Of a stretch of DNA of 9,163 nt, positions 1-6,763 are shown piece after piece (position 1 is the stretch's first letter; each line of letters starts with the position of its first letter). Location of the stretch: contig OMPZ01000131.1 in the NCBI GenBank assembly GCA_900313125.1, positions 1 to 9,163 of the forward strand. Reading direction: 5' to 3'. The notes beneath the pieces were generated by a model that had not been told where the DNA came from, ran no database searches, and saw only the letters and a list, made by a program, of their open reading frames with translations. Origin of the DNA: an uncultured Eubacteriales bacterium (GTDB taxonomy: Bacteria > Bacillota > Clostridia > Oscillospirales > Acutalibacteraceae). The position numbers and the translations under genes are program-made.

Positions 1-615
1 CTTTCCGTGGGCGACGTCACCTACGATTACAGCGACGACTACGAAACGGGCTGCGTTATGTCACAGGGCATCGAGCCGGACACTAAGGTAGTCAAGGGCA
101 CCTCGGTCACCGTGATGATAAGCAGCGGCAAGCCCGTTCCCGTAACGCTCGAAACGACGATAGACCTCGACGGTCTCGGCACGCCGTTTACGGTGAAGGT
201 CGTTTGCGACGGCACAACGGAGTATGAGCGCAAGCGCTACTCGCTCGTGTTTGAAGACAGCGAGACCGTGAGCATCACGAGAAACATAAACGAGGGAACA
301 AAGACGGTAGAGGTCTATATCGACGACGAGCTGTACCAGTCGTATTCCTTCGACTTTGAAAACGCTTCCGTAAACCTTGACGAGCAGTACGAGGTGAGCG
401 CGGCAAAGCGCAAAAACGAAAGCTCGCAGGCAAGCTCGCGCGCTTCTTCGTCAAGGACGGAGTCAAAGTCCGAGCCGCGCGAAGAGCCGTCAAGCACTAT
501 TCCCGACGAGACAGTAAGCCGCGCAGACGGCAGCGCTGTTACCTCGTCCGAGTCTGCAAGCTCCGAGGGTGCGTCGTCCGGCGCGATATTCCCTCTGCCG
601 TCGTTTGGCGACTGA
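1..615 (+). CDS. C-terminal fragment of a PASTA-domain protein, probably a PrkC/Stk-type Ser/Thr kinase (5' end outside window)
   Basis: The frame is open from base 1, so the gene begins upstream; 204 residues are visible. Residues 1-43 read as the end of a PASTA repeat, with the typical pattern of a ...V.SQ..EP.TKV.KGT.V...IS.GK ending. PASTA repeats bind peptidoglycan or beta-lactams outside the cell and usually sit at the C-terminus of PrkC-type kinases; the kinase domain itself is not in view, so a kinase is an inference and a penicillin-binding protein remains possible. Residues about 48-130 look beta-strand rich and match no domain I can name. Residues 141-194 are a low-complexity tail dominated by Ser with Glu and Arg, and the protein ends FPLPSFGD. 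No hairpin terminator is seen in the 77 nt before the next start, so readthrough into the HAD gene is possible. I am confident of the PASTA assignment and less so of the full protein identity. Confidence 0.75.
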   Translation, partial: LSVGDVTYDYSDDYETGCVMSQGIEPDTKVVKGTSVTVMISSGKPVPVTLETTIDLDGLGTPFTVKVVCDGTTEYERKRYSLVFEDSETVSITRNINEGTKTVEVYIDDELYQSYSFDFENASVNLDEQYEVSAAKRKNESSQASSRASSSRTESKSEPREEPSSTIPDETVSRADGSAVTSSESASSEGASSGAIFPLPSFGD

Positions 616-677
616 TAACAATACCAACACGAATGATCTCTAATACACCCGGAAAACCATAACGACAACAGAGTTTG

Positions 678-683
678 AGGAGG
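678..683 (+). promoter_or_regulatory. Ribosome binding site AGGAGG of the HAD hydrolase gene
   Basis: AGGAGG lies 9 nt before the ATG at 693. It decides the start in favour of that ATG over the in-frame TTG at 675, which overlaps the site itself. Confidence 0.85.
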
Positions 684-692
684 ACGAATATA

Positions 693-1415
693 ATGTACGA
701 TAATTACGTTTTTGACCTGTACGGAACGCTCGCGGACATACACACCGACGAATGGTCTGATTCATTCTGGGAGAAAATAGCGGGCGTTTATTCGAGCAGG
801 GGCATAACGTTTAAGCGTGACGAGCTTCAGAAGCTTTATTACAAGTTCGTCGATGAAGAAAAAGAAGATGTATTTAAAAGGCACCCCGATTATAAATATA
901 TCGATATCCATATAGAGAATGTATTTCGCAAGATATTTGAATACAAGGGCATCTCTGTCGATGACGAAATGATAGAGAAGGAGGCGTGTATCTTCAGAGA
1001 TACGTCGCGCGAGTATATCCGCCTGTACGACGGCATAGACGAGCTGCTTCACGAGCTGAAAAAGCACGGCAGGGTATACCTGCTGACAAACGCTCAGCGT
1101 TCGTTTACATGGAAAGAGCTGGAGCTGCTCGGGATCGTGGATATTTTTGACGGTATCCTCATAAGCTCTGAACAGGAGTGCAGCAAGCCGGATATCCATT
1201 TCTTCAAGGCTCTCATCGACAAATATTCGCTCGACCCGAAGAAAACGATCATGGTCGGCAACGATCCCGATTCCGATATCGCGGGCGGCAAGGCGGCAGG
1301 CTTTGACACGCTGTATATACACACAAACATCTCGCCCGAGATAAATTACGATACGGGCTGCACATACTTTATCCCCGACGGTGATACGCTTAAAATGAAG
1401 GATTACCTGATATGA
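693..1415 (+). CDS. HAD-superfamily hydrolase (HAD-IA, YjjG/haloacid dehalogenase-like)
   Basis: This is a 240-residue cytosolic HAD hydrolase; the family removes phosphate or halide from small molecules through an aspartyl intermediate. Motif I is FDLYGTL with nucleophile Asp8, motif II is LLTNA with Thr132, motif III is SKPD with Lys165, and motif IV is GNDPDSD at 189-195 with acidic metal ligands. Residues 15-110 form a helical cap (C1 type). The residue two after the nucleophile is Tyr10 instead of the general-acid Asp of canonical phosphatases, as in haloacid dehalogenases and a number of uncharacterised HAD proteins, so a classical phosphatase role should not be assumed. The start is set by AGGAGG at 678-683. 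The stop overlaps the next start by 4 nt (ATGA), indicating co-transcription with the membrane protein downstream. The substrate cannot be told from sequence. Confidence 0.88.
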   Translation: MYDNYVFDLYGTLADIHTDEWSDSFWEKIAGVYSSRGITFKRDELQKLYYKFVDEEKEDVFKRHPDYKYIDIHIENVFRKIFEYKGISVDDEMIEKEACIFRDTSREYIRLYDGIDELLHELKKHGRVYLLTNAQRSFTWKELELLGIVDIFDGILISSEQECSKPDIHFFKALIDKYSLDPKKTIMVGNDPDSDIAGGKAAGFDTLYIHTNISPEINYDTGCTYFIPDGDTLKMKDYLI

Positions 1416-1969
1416 CCCAGGCGCAGTTTATGTACGATCTGATGACGGCGGTCAAGGACCTTTCCGACGAGGAAAAGTACGTCATCATGAACGACTACAA
1501 TCAGTATTTTTTTGATAAGAAAGAAGCGGGGCTGAGCGAGGAGGAGATCGTCGCCGCCCTGCCCTCGCCCAAAAGCATAGCGGAGGACTATCACCACGGC
1601 ATACCGACGCCGATAGACGGCATGGACTTCGGCAGCGTATCGGAAAACGAGGATAAGAAAACTCCGCTGAGCATTCTGCTGTTCATACTGCTCATGCCGG
1701 TCTGCGCCGTGTATGAGGCGCTGGCAGTCGTGCTGGGCATTGCCGCCGCTGTGGTGATGCTCGCGCTGTGTATAGCCGCGGCGTTTGCAAGCGTAGGCTG
1801 CTTCGGGCTTGCGGGGCTGAGCCGCGGATTTATCCTTGTCGGGATAGGCGGACTGCTGCTGACGGTGGCGCTGGTGCTGCTGAGCGCGGCGATGTTCAGA
1901 GCGATAGCCGCGGGCATAGCATGGTTCCCGCGGTTTATGAAGCGTGTTCTCAACAACAGAAAGGCGTAG
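1412..1969 (+). CDS. HAAS-domain (DUF1700-like) integral membrane protein
   Basis: The protein has 185 residues. The first 60 or so form a charged helical domain of the HAAS/DUF1700 type: a short N-terminal helix, a DLSDEEK...YN.YF segment, then GLSEEEIVAALPSPKSIAEDY, matching the family's typical '(S/D)EEE(V/I)...LG(S/N)P..IA' signature. Residues about 85-163 are very hydrophobic and should form three or four membrane helices, followed by a basic tail (RFMKRVLNNRKA) likely facing the cytoplasm. Such proteins are usually encoded with a PadR-family regulator and a DUF4097 protein, and are thought to take part in envelope sensing. Here the DUF4097-like gene follows directly, but no PadR gene is seen upstream. 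The ATG overlaps the HAD stop as ATGA, with AAGGA at 1398-1402 as ribosome binding site. The exact function is unknown. Confidence 0.78.
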   Translation: MTQAQFMYDLMTAVKDLSDEEKYVIMNDYNQYFFDKKEAGLSEEEIVAALPSPKSIAEDYHHGIPTPIDGMDFGSVSENEDKKTPLSILLFILLMPVCAVYEALAVVLGIAAAVVMLALCIAAAFASVGCFGLAGLSRGFILVGIGGLLLTVALVLLSAAMFRAIAAGIAWFPRFMKRVLNNRKA

Positions 1970-1979
1970 GTGAGGAGTT

Positions 1980-2951
1980 TTGAAAAAGCTTGTTAAAGTC
2001 TCCGCCGTTATACTTGTTGTCGGGGTGATACTTGCGGCGGCAGGCGCGCTCTGGGTGAGAAAGGACGGAGTGAACATCGGCAGCGTATACTCCGTTGTCG
2101 AAGAAAATCTGAAGCTCGGCGAGAGCAACGTTGAGATCGACGAGCCCGTGCCGTTTGACCTAAGCGAGGTCACGGGCAGCTCAAGCTCATCGAGCAAGGA
2201 GTACGGGCTCAACGAATTTAACACGATAGAGCTGTACTGTGAAAAATGCACCGTCGATTTCGTAACGGCAAAGTCGGATAATATGAAGCTCTCGCTCGAC
2301 GGGGGAATGCTCACGACCGCCATTACGGGCGGTACGCTGCACATTCAGGCGAAGGGTACTTCTCCGGGAAAGCTGCTTATAAGAATGTCGGACACCTTCA
2401 AGGGCGGCTGCGTCGTAAAGGCGGTGTCGAGCAGGATAACGATGCCCGATATCGAAAGCGCGATGGATATGAGCTTCAATCTCAGCGGCAGCTCTGTTAC
2501 TGCCGAAACGCTCACGGCAGACAGCCTTGATATAGCGGCGTCAAGCTCGAGCTTCACGTCCGATATGCTGTCCGCGTCGGACGGCTTGTCTATCTCCGCG
2601 GTCTCGTCGGAGCTCAAGGTCAAGGGCTTGTCGTGCGTACACAGCACGGTCAAGGTGAGCAACTCGACAGCCGTGTTCAAGGGCATTGTCGGAGGCTTTA
2701 CCGCCGACGCGCAGATGTCCGCGCTCGACGCGGCGTTTGACAGCGTTACGGGCAACATCACGCTCGACATGAGCTACGGCAGCTCGACGGTGAAGGTGCC
2801 GAAGGGCGCGCCGCTCAATTTCCGACACGACGAAAGCTACGCGCTTTTCAGAGACAAAACGAACCCTGCACAAAACAGCGCGTCAAACGAGGGCACGCGT
2901 TATACAATGGAAACAAATATTAAATTTGGTATTGTAACTGTTGAAAATTAG
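1980..2951 (+). CDS. Membrane-anchored DUF4097-like beta-repeat protein
   Basis: The protein has 323 residues and a basic N-terminus (MKKLVK) followed by one hydrophobic helix at about 7-25. This is a signal anchor or uncleaved signal peptide placing the rest outside the cell. A Ser-rich linker lies at 66-73. From about 80 to 323 the sequence is a run of short alternating strands (for example FNTIELYCEKCTVDFV and GNITLDMSYGSSTVKVPKG), the repeating pattern of DUF4097/LiaF-type right-handed beta structures. DUF4097 proteins commonly sit next to HAAS/DUF1700 proteins, as here, and have been linked to envelope stress modules; a specific ligand is not known. It starts with TTG 10 nt after the previous stop; GGTGAGGAG at 1969-1977 serves as ribosome binding site and no ATG lies nearby. 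The family call is by pattern, not by a decisive motif. Confidence 0.7.
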   Translation: MKKLVKVSAVILVVGVILAAAGALWVRKDGVNIGSVYSVVEENLKLGESNVEIDEPVPFDLSEVTGSSSSSSKEYGLNEFNTIELYCEKCTVDFVTAKSDNMKLSLDGGMLTTAITGGTLHIQAKGTSPGKLLIRMSDTFKGGCVVKAVSSRITMPDIESAMDMSFNLSGSSVTAETLTADSLDIAASSSSFTSDMLSASDGLSISAVSSELKVKGLSCVHSTVKVSNSTAVFKGIVGGFTADAQMSALDAAFDSVTGNITLDMSYGSSTVKVPKGAPLNFRHDESYALFRDKTNPAQNSASNEGTRYTMETNIKFGIVTVEN

Positions 2952-3130
2952 GAGTAAAATATATTAAACGGCATAAGAAATTTTTTCTTTGCGTGGCTCC
3001 GAAGGGGTGCGGGGGCGATCGGAAAGCCCCCGCAATAATCTGCGAAATAATGCTGTGTACTTTAAATAAGGCTGCTGAATGAAAAGAGCGCCTATAAAGT
3101 TTTATTCGGAAAAGAAAGGTAATGATTGGC
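2952..3130 (+). other. 179-nt intergenic region upstream of the D-Ala-D-Ala ligase gene
   Basis: Besides the hairpin, this stretch holds a candidate -10-like TATAAA at 3093-3098 without a convincing -35, and GAAAGG at 3114-3119 as probable ribosome binding site. No conserved riboswitch or tRNA is recognised. The short reading frame beginning at 3079 overlaps the ligase gene and looks spurious. Confidence 0.4.
3008..3034 (+). other. GC-rich hairpin in the DUF4097-ddl intergenic region (possible terminator or interspersed repeat)
   Basis: The arms TGCGGGGGC (3008-3016) and GCCCCCGCA (3026-3034) pair perfectly over 9 bp around a 9-nt loop. The downstream bases are AATAATC, not a U-run, so it is a poor intrinsic terminator on the + strand. 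A second small element, CTCC-GAA-GGGG, lies just upstream, after an A/T-rich stretch at 2975-2990. The hairpin could end the HAD-HAAS-DUF4097 transcript inefficiently, sit in the ddl leader, or be a copy of an extragenic palindromic repeat. Confidence 0.5.
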
Positions 3131-4180
3131 ATGAATATAGTAGTACTTGCAGGCGGCTTGAGCACCGAGCGCGACGTTTCGATAACGTCGGGCGGCATGG
3201 TGGCGAAGGCTCTCAGAAAAAAGGGTCACAACGTCGTTCTGCTCGATGTTTTCATGGGATATGAGCAGGACGAATGCGATGTAGAGCAGCTCTTCAAAAG
3301 CGGCTACGATTTCACGAAGGACGAAGCCGTAGGCGAAAAGATACCCGACCTCGCGAAGGTAAAGCAGGCAAGGCGCGACAAGTCGCCGAGCTATTTCGGC
3401 GAGCACGTTGAAGAGATATGCCGATATGCCGATATATGCTTCCTTGCGCTCCACGGCGGCGACGGCGAAAACGGCAGGCTCCAGGCGGCGTTCGACCTCA
3501 TGGGCATCAAGTACACAGGCAGCGGCTACTTAGCGAGCGCGGCGGCTATGGATAAAAGCGTAACAAAGAGCATCTTCCTGCACTACGGCGTACCGACCCC
3601 GAAGGGCGTCTGCTACAACGCGGCATATTGGGACGACGACGTCTGCGAAAAGCACGACATTTTCCCGTGCGTCGTGAAGCCCTGTTCGGGCGGCAGCTCG
3701 GTAGGCGTTTCTATCGTTGAGAACAAAGCCGACTTCAAGAAGGCAATGAACGACGCGTTCGAGTACGAGTCGAAGGTCCTCGTCGAGGAGTACATCAAGG
3801 GCAGAGAGTTCTCCGTCGGCGTTATCGACGGCAAGGCGCTGCCGATCATCGAGATCATACCTAAGAGCGGTTTTTACGACTACGTCAACAAGTATCAGAG
3901 CGGCAGAACAGACGAGATCTGCCCCGCAGAGCTTGACGAAAAAACAACGGCGCGTATGCAGTGTGAAGCCGAGAAGGCTTACGACGCGCTCGAGCTTGAG
4001 GGCTACGGAAGAATTGACTTTCTGCTCAAGCCGAACGGCGAGATGTACGCGCTCGAAGCGAACACTCTCCCCGGCATGACGAACGCGAGCCTAATCCCGC
4101 AGGAAGCAGCGGCAGCAGGCATCGGCTACGAGGAGCTTTGCGATCTTATAGTAAAATATTCACTTTCTAAATATGAGTAA
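3131..4180 (+). CDS. ddl: D-alanine--D-alanine ligase family (ATP-grasp)
   Basis: This 349-residue cytosolic enzyme is predicted to join two D-Ala with ATP for the peptidoglycan precursor pentapeptide. The N-terminal substrate domain opens with VVLAGGLSTERDVSITSG, holding the conserved Glu13 (E. coli DdlB Glu15). LHGGDGENG (107-115) and YTGSGYLASAAAMDK follow. The ATP-grasp part has VVKPCSGGSSVGVS (Lys183 and the Ser-rich loop), GREFSVGVI, an omega-loop FYDYVNKY with Tyr249 as in D-Ala-specific enzymes, and metal ligands Asp296, Glu309 and Asn311, spaced exactly as DdlB Asp257/Glu270/Asn272. An extra segment at about 44-95 makes it longer than the roughly 306-residue DdlB. The start was chosen at the ATG at 3131 (MNIVVLAGG): the ATG at 3122 would lie only 2 nt after GAAAGG, while 3131 is 11 nt away. 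It stands alone between a hairpin and a terminator. D-Ala-D-Lac activity is unlikely given the Tyr. Confidence 0.92.
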   Translation: MNIVVLAGGLSTERDVSITSGGMVAKALRKKGHNVVLLDVFMGYEQDECDVEQLFKSGYDFTKDEAVGEKIPDLAKVKQARRDKSPSYFGEHVEEICRYADICFLALHGGDGENGRLQAAFDLMGIKYTGSGYLASAAAMDKSVTKSIFLHYGVPTPKGVCYNAAYWDDDVCEKHDIFPCVVKPCSGGSSVGVSIVENKADFKKAMNDAFEYESKVLVEEYIKGREFSVGVIDGKALPIIEIIPKSGFYDYVNKYQSGRTDEICPAELDEKTTARMQCEAEKAYDALELEGYGRIDFLLKPNGEMYALEANTLPGMTNASLIPQEAAAAGIGYEELCDLIVKYSLSKYE

Positions 4181-4187
4181 TAATAAT

Positions 4188-4213
4188 GCCCCGGCGTTAC
4201 AAAACGCCGGGGC
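4188..4213. terminator. Intrinsic terminator between convergent ddl and sufU, probably bidirectional
   Basis: GCCCCGGCGTT (4188-4198) and AACGCCGGGGC (4203-4213) form a perfect 11-bp stem with the tetraloop ACAA. On the + strand it is followed by TGTTTGCTTTG, a moderate U-rich tract. On the - strand it is followed by ATTATTATTA. It lies 7 nt after the ddl stop and 22 nt past the sufU stop, so it can end both transcripts. Confidence 0.9.
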
Positions 4214-4235
4214 TGTTTGCTTTGCAAATGCGTTA

Positions 4236-4661
4236 TTACTGTGCTGAAATCAATTCATTTAAGGTGCGCCAGGCGAGGACGGCGCATTTTACGCGCGCGG
4301 GCATGTGAGATATGTCACGCAGCGCGCCGGCTTCGTCAAGCTCGTCTATCTCGTCGTCCGTTGCGTCGCCCTGTATCATTTTCAGGAAAAGCTCGGAGAG
4401 ACGCTTTGCCTCGTCAAGGCTTTTGCCGGTTATCAGCTCAAGCATGATATCCGCCGATGCCTGCGAGATAGCGCAGCCAATGCCGGAAAAGCTGCCGTCC
4501 TTTATTATGCCGTCCTCTATCTTCAGGTGCAGCGTCAGACTGTCGCCGCAGCTCGGGTTTACGCCGTCCATACGGCACGTCGCGTCGGGCAGAGACGACT
4601 TGTGCATAGGATTCATGTTGTGATCGAGCAGCACCTCGTTGTAAAAGCTTTTGCTGTCCAT
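4236..4661 (-). CDS. sufU: SufU, zinc-dependent sulfur acceptor of SufS
   Basis: The protein has 141 residues, normal for SufU. In Gram-positive bacteria SufU takes persulfide sulfur from SufS by zinc-ligand exchange and passes it to the SufBCD scaffold; it is not thought to be the scaffold itself. The zinc site is complete: Cys38 and Asp40 in NPSCGD, Cys63 in GIGCAISQAS, and Cys126 in RVKCAVLAW, matching B. subtilis SufU Cys41/Asp43/Cys66/Cys128. The SufU-specific insertion before the last Cys (about 95-120, rich in Asp and Glu) separates it from IscU. The ATG at 4661 shares one base with the sufS stop (TAATG), so translation is probably coupled; a longer N-terminal reading inside sufS is rejected. 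It is the last gene of the operon and is followed by the terminator at 4188-4213. Confidence 0.95.
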   Translation of the reverse strand: MDSKSFYNEVLLDHNMNPMHKSSLPDATCRMDGVNPSCGDSLTLHLKIEDGIIKDGSFSGIGCAISQASADIMLELITGKSLDEAKRLSELFLKMIQGDATDDEIDELDEAGALRDISHMPARVKCAVLAWRTLNELISAQ

Positions 4662-5884
4662 TATCTGTACCCCATTCTCCTTCGTATTGATGAAACGCTT
4701 TCGAGAAAACGGTCGATCTCCTGTGTCGTGTTGTAGTACATCAGGCTTGCCCTCGCCGAAGCGTGTACGCCGAGATGCGCAAGCAGCGGCTGCGCGCAGT
4801 GATGACCCGCGCGGATACATACGCCGTCGCTTGAAAGTATCTCGCTGATGTCGTGCGGATGAACGCCGTCTACCGTGAACGACAGTATCCCCGTGTGGTT
4901 TTTGTGATCGTCCGAGCCGATGATGTGTACGCCCGGGATAGCTGACAAGCCGTCGAAAGCGTATTTCGTCAGGAAAAGCTCGCGGCGTTCCATGTTGTCT
5001 ATGCCGACCCCGTCGTAGTAGTCTATAGCGGCTTTAAGAGCTGCCGCGCCCGCGGCGTTCACCGTGCCTGCCTCGAATTTGTGCGGCAGCTCGGCGTATA
5101 CCGCGCCCTTTACAGTTACCGACTCTATCATCTCGCCGCCCGTCAGAAACGGGGGCATCTCTTCGAGCAGCCTTCTCTTTCCGTAAAGCACGCCCACGCC
5201 CATCGGTCCGAGCATCTTGTGCGCCGAAAACGCGAGGAAATCGGCGTCGAGCGACTGTACGTCCGTCTTTAAATGCGGCACAGACTGTGCGCCGTCTACC
5301 ATAACGACTGCGCCAACGCTGTGCGCCGCCGATATAATTTTTTCAAGCGGTGCGTGCGCGCCCGTTACGTTTGATACGGCGGCTATCGCCACAAGCTTTG
5401 TGTTCGGCGTTATGCAGCGCTCGATCTCCTCGTCGGAAAATTCGCCGTGTTCGCCGCACTTCATATAGACAAGCTCCGCGCCCGTTTTGGACGCGACCAT
5501 CTGCCACGGCAGCATATTGCTGTGGTGCTCCGCGATAGACACGACTATCCTGTCGCAGGGAGTCAGGTTTTCAAGCCCGTAGCTGTATGCGACGAGATTG
5601 ATCGCGGAGGTCGCGTTGTTCGTAAAAACGATCTCCTTCGGGCTTTGCGCGCCGATAAAGCGACAGACCGCCTTACGCGCGTTTTCGTAAGCTTCTGTTG
5701 CCGCAAGGCTCAGAGGATAAAAGCCGCGCAGGGGGTTCGAGTTGAGCTTTTCGTAAAAATCGCGCTCGGCGTCGATAACGCAGCGCGGCTTTTGCGAGGT
5801 AGCGGCGCTGTCAAGATATGCCGCGCCGAGGCATTCAAAAATAGGAAAATCCTCTCTGCGGGGATCGATTATATTTTCACTCAT
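4661..5884 (-). CDS. sufS: SufS, group II cysteine desulfurase
   Basis: This 407-residue PLP enzyme turns L-cysteine into alanine and leaves a persulfide on its active-site cysteine, supplying sulfur for Fe-S assembly. The features are complete: AEHHSN at 119-123, the PLP-ring Asp197 in VDGAQSVPH, the Schiff-base Lys223 in FSAHKMLGPMGVG, the active-site Cys363 in RAGHHCAQP, and Arg378 in SARAS, close to E. coli SufS Lys226/Cys364/Arg379. The segment around 50-70 reads NPLRGFYPLSLAATEAYENAR in place of the more usual NVHRG..LSERAT..YE.AR form, a variation I take to be lineage-specific. The ATG lies 8 nt inside the sufD end, with GGAGGT (5889-5894) 4 nt upstream, and its own stop overlaps the sufU start by one base. 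SufU next door is its partner. Confidence 0.96.
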   Translation of the reverse strand: MSENIIDPRREDFPIFECLGAAYLDSAATSQKPRCVIDAERDFYEKLNSNPLRGFYPLSLAATEAYENARKAVCRFIGAQSPKEIVFTNNATSAINLVAYSYGLENLTPCDRIVVSIAEHHSNMLPWQMVASKTGAELVYMKCGEHGEFSDEEIERCITPNTKLVAIAAVSNVTGAHAPLEKIISAAHSVGAVVMVDGAQSVPHLKTDVQSLDADFLAFSAHKMLGPMGVGVLYGKRRLLEEMPPFLTGGEMIESVTVKGAVYAELPHKFEAGTVNAAGAAALKAAIDYYDGVGIDNMERRELFLTKYAFDGLSAIPGVHIIGSDDHKNHTGILSFTVDGVHPHDISEILSSDGVCIRAGHHCAQPLLAHLGVHASARASLMYYNTTQEIDRFLESVSSIRRRMGYR

Positions 5885-6752
5885 GCTGACCTCCGTATGC
5901 GCGCTTGAACGAATCGTAAACGGAGTTTTTCAACAGCATTGCCGCATCGGCAGCCGAAATCCCTCTTGACGCGAAATAGAAAAGTGTCTCGTCCGAAAGG
6001 TCGCCTATCGTCGCGCCGTGCGCGCCGTTTACGTCCTCCTCCTCGCAGAGGATAACGGGGAGCGTCTTGTTCTCAATGTCGTCGGCGAGCAGCAGGACGT
6101 TTTCCGTTTCAACGCCGTGCGAGCCTGACGAGCCCCTTCGGAAATCTATCGTTCCGCGAAACGTTTTCTTTGCGCTGCCGTCGAGCGCGCCGCTTGCGGT
6201 TATGTCGCTTTCGGTGTTTCTTCCGAGATGCGACGCGATGTAGTTCAGGTCGAGCTTATCGCCGCTGTCGCCGAGGTAAAACGTCCGCGAGACAAGGCGG
6301 CTGTCGTCGCCCGAAAGCGTCGTGTTCGACTGAACGTAGGTCTCCCTTGTGCCGGGGAAAAAGCTGAACAGCTCAAAGCGGCCGCGGGCTTGAACGTCCG
6401 CGTCGAGCTGTGCGACAAGGCGGCTGTCCTGTGCGCGGCTTTGCTCGAAAACAAGGCGGATAACTGCGTCCTCTCCGACGTTCGCCGAAAGCTTTATGAA
6501 GATATCTCCGCTGCCGCCCGCTTTGAGAAAAACGCACAGCTCGCCGTTTTCGTCGGCGGCAAGGCTTATGTCGGCGTTCACTATCCCGCCGTCGGCAGCA
6601 ATGCCGATATTTTCAGTTTTTGTCTCATTTTTGGCACAGGCAGCGGCAAAGCTTTCATCGCGCCCGCCCTCATCGCGTTCGATACGCGCGCCGTTCATGC
6701 CGAGAAATCCCCATGTCGGCGAGGGAATGTTGTTTATATTCAAGGTAGCCAT
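5877..6752 (-). CDS. sufD: SufD, Fe-S scaffold subunit of SufBCD (compact form)
   Basis: The protein has 291 residues, shorter than the roughly 420 of E. coli or B. subtilis SufD; the loss is in the N-terminal helical part. PSPTWGFLGMNG at 10-21 matches the usual SufD opening 'P..TW..LK.N', so the start looks right and the protein is compact rather than broken. The middle is a beta-helix. SSGSHGVETENVLLLADD and EEEDVNGAHGATIGDLSDETLFYFASRGIS (237-266) are the SufB/SufD signature. His245 aligns with E. coli SufD His360, a cluster ligand at the SufB-SufD interface; the Cys two residues before it in E. coli is Gly243 here. In the complex SufD pairs with SufB and binds SufC. It starts 11 nt after the sufB stop with only a weak GGGTG site, and its end overlaps the sufS start by 8 nt. 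Confidence 0.9.
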   Translation of the reverse strand: MATLNINNIPSPTWGFLGMNGARIERDEGGRDESFAAACAKNETKTENIGIAADGGIVNADISLAADENGELCVFLKAGGSGDIFIKLSANVGEDAVIRLVFEQSRAQDSRLVAQLDADVQARGRFELFSFFPGTRETYVQSNTTLSGDDSRLVSRTFYLGDSGDKLDLNYIASHLGRNTESDITASGALDGSAKKTFRGTIDFRRGSSGSHGVETENVLLLADDIENKTLPVILCEEEDVNGAHGATIGDLSDETLFYFASRGISAADAAMLLKNSVYDSFKRAYGGQHE

Positions 6753-6763
6753 TGTTTCACCCG

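Noticed and set aside
675..692. TTG start for the HAD gene
   Set aside because: It overlaps the AGGAGG site; the ATG at 693 has ideal spacing and begins directly before motif I as in the family.
1403..2344. A 313-residue - strand reading frame
   Set aside because: It is antisense to the HAAS and DUF4097-like genes, has low-complexity composition and no recognisable domain.
2975..2990. A/T self-complementary block as an intrinsic terminator for the DUF4097-like gene
   Set aside because: The stem is only A-T pairs with no GC-rich part before the T-run, too weak to terminate alone.
3079..3264. A short + strand reading frame ahead of and into ddl
   Set aside because: It overlaps the start of ddl in another frame, lacks a ribosome binding site and its product is Arg-rich without a domain.
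4236..4820. Longer N-terminal form of SufU
   Set aside because: The extra 53 residues lie inside sufS, whereas the ATG at 4661 gives the exact family N-terminus and a TAATG junction.
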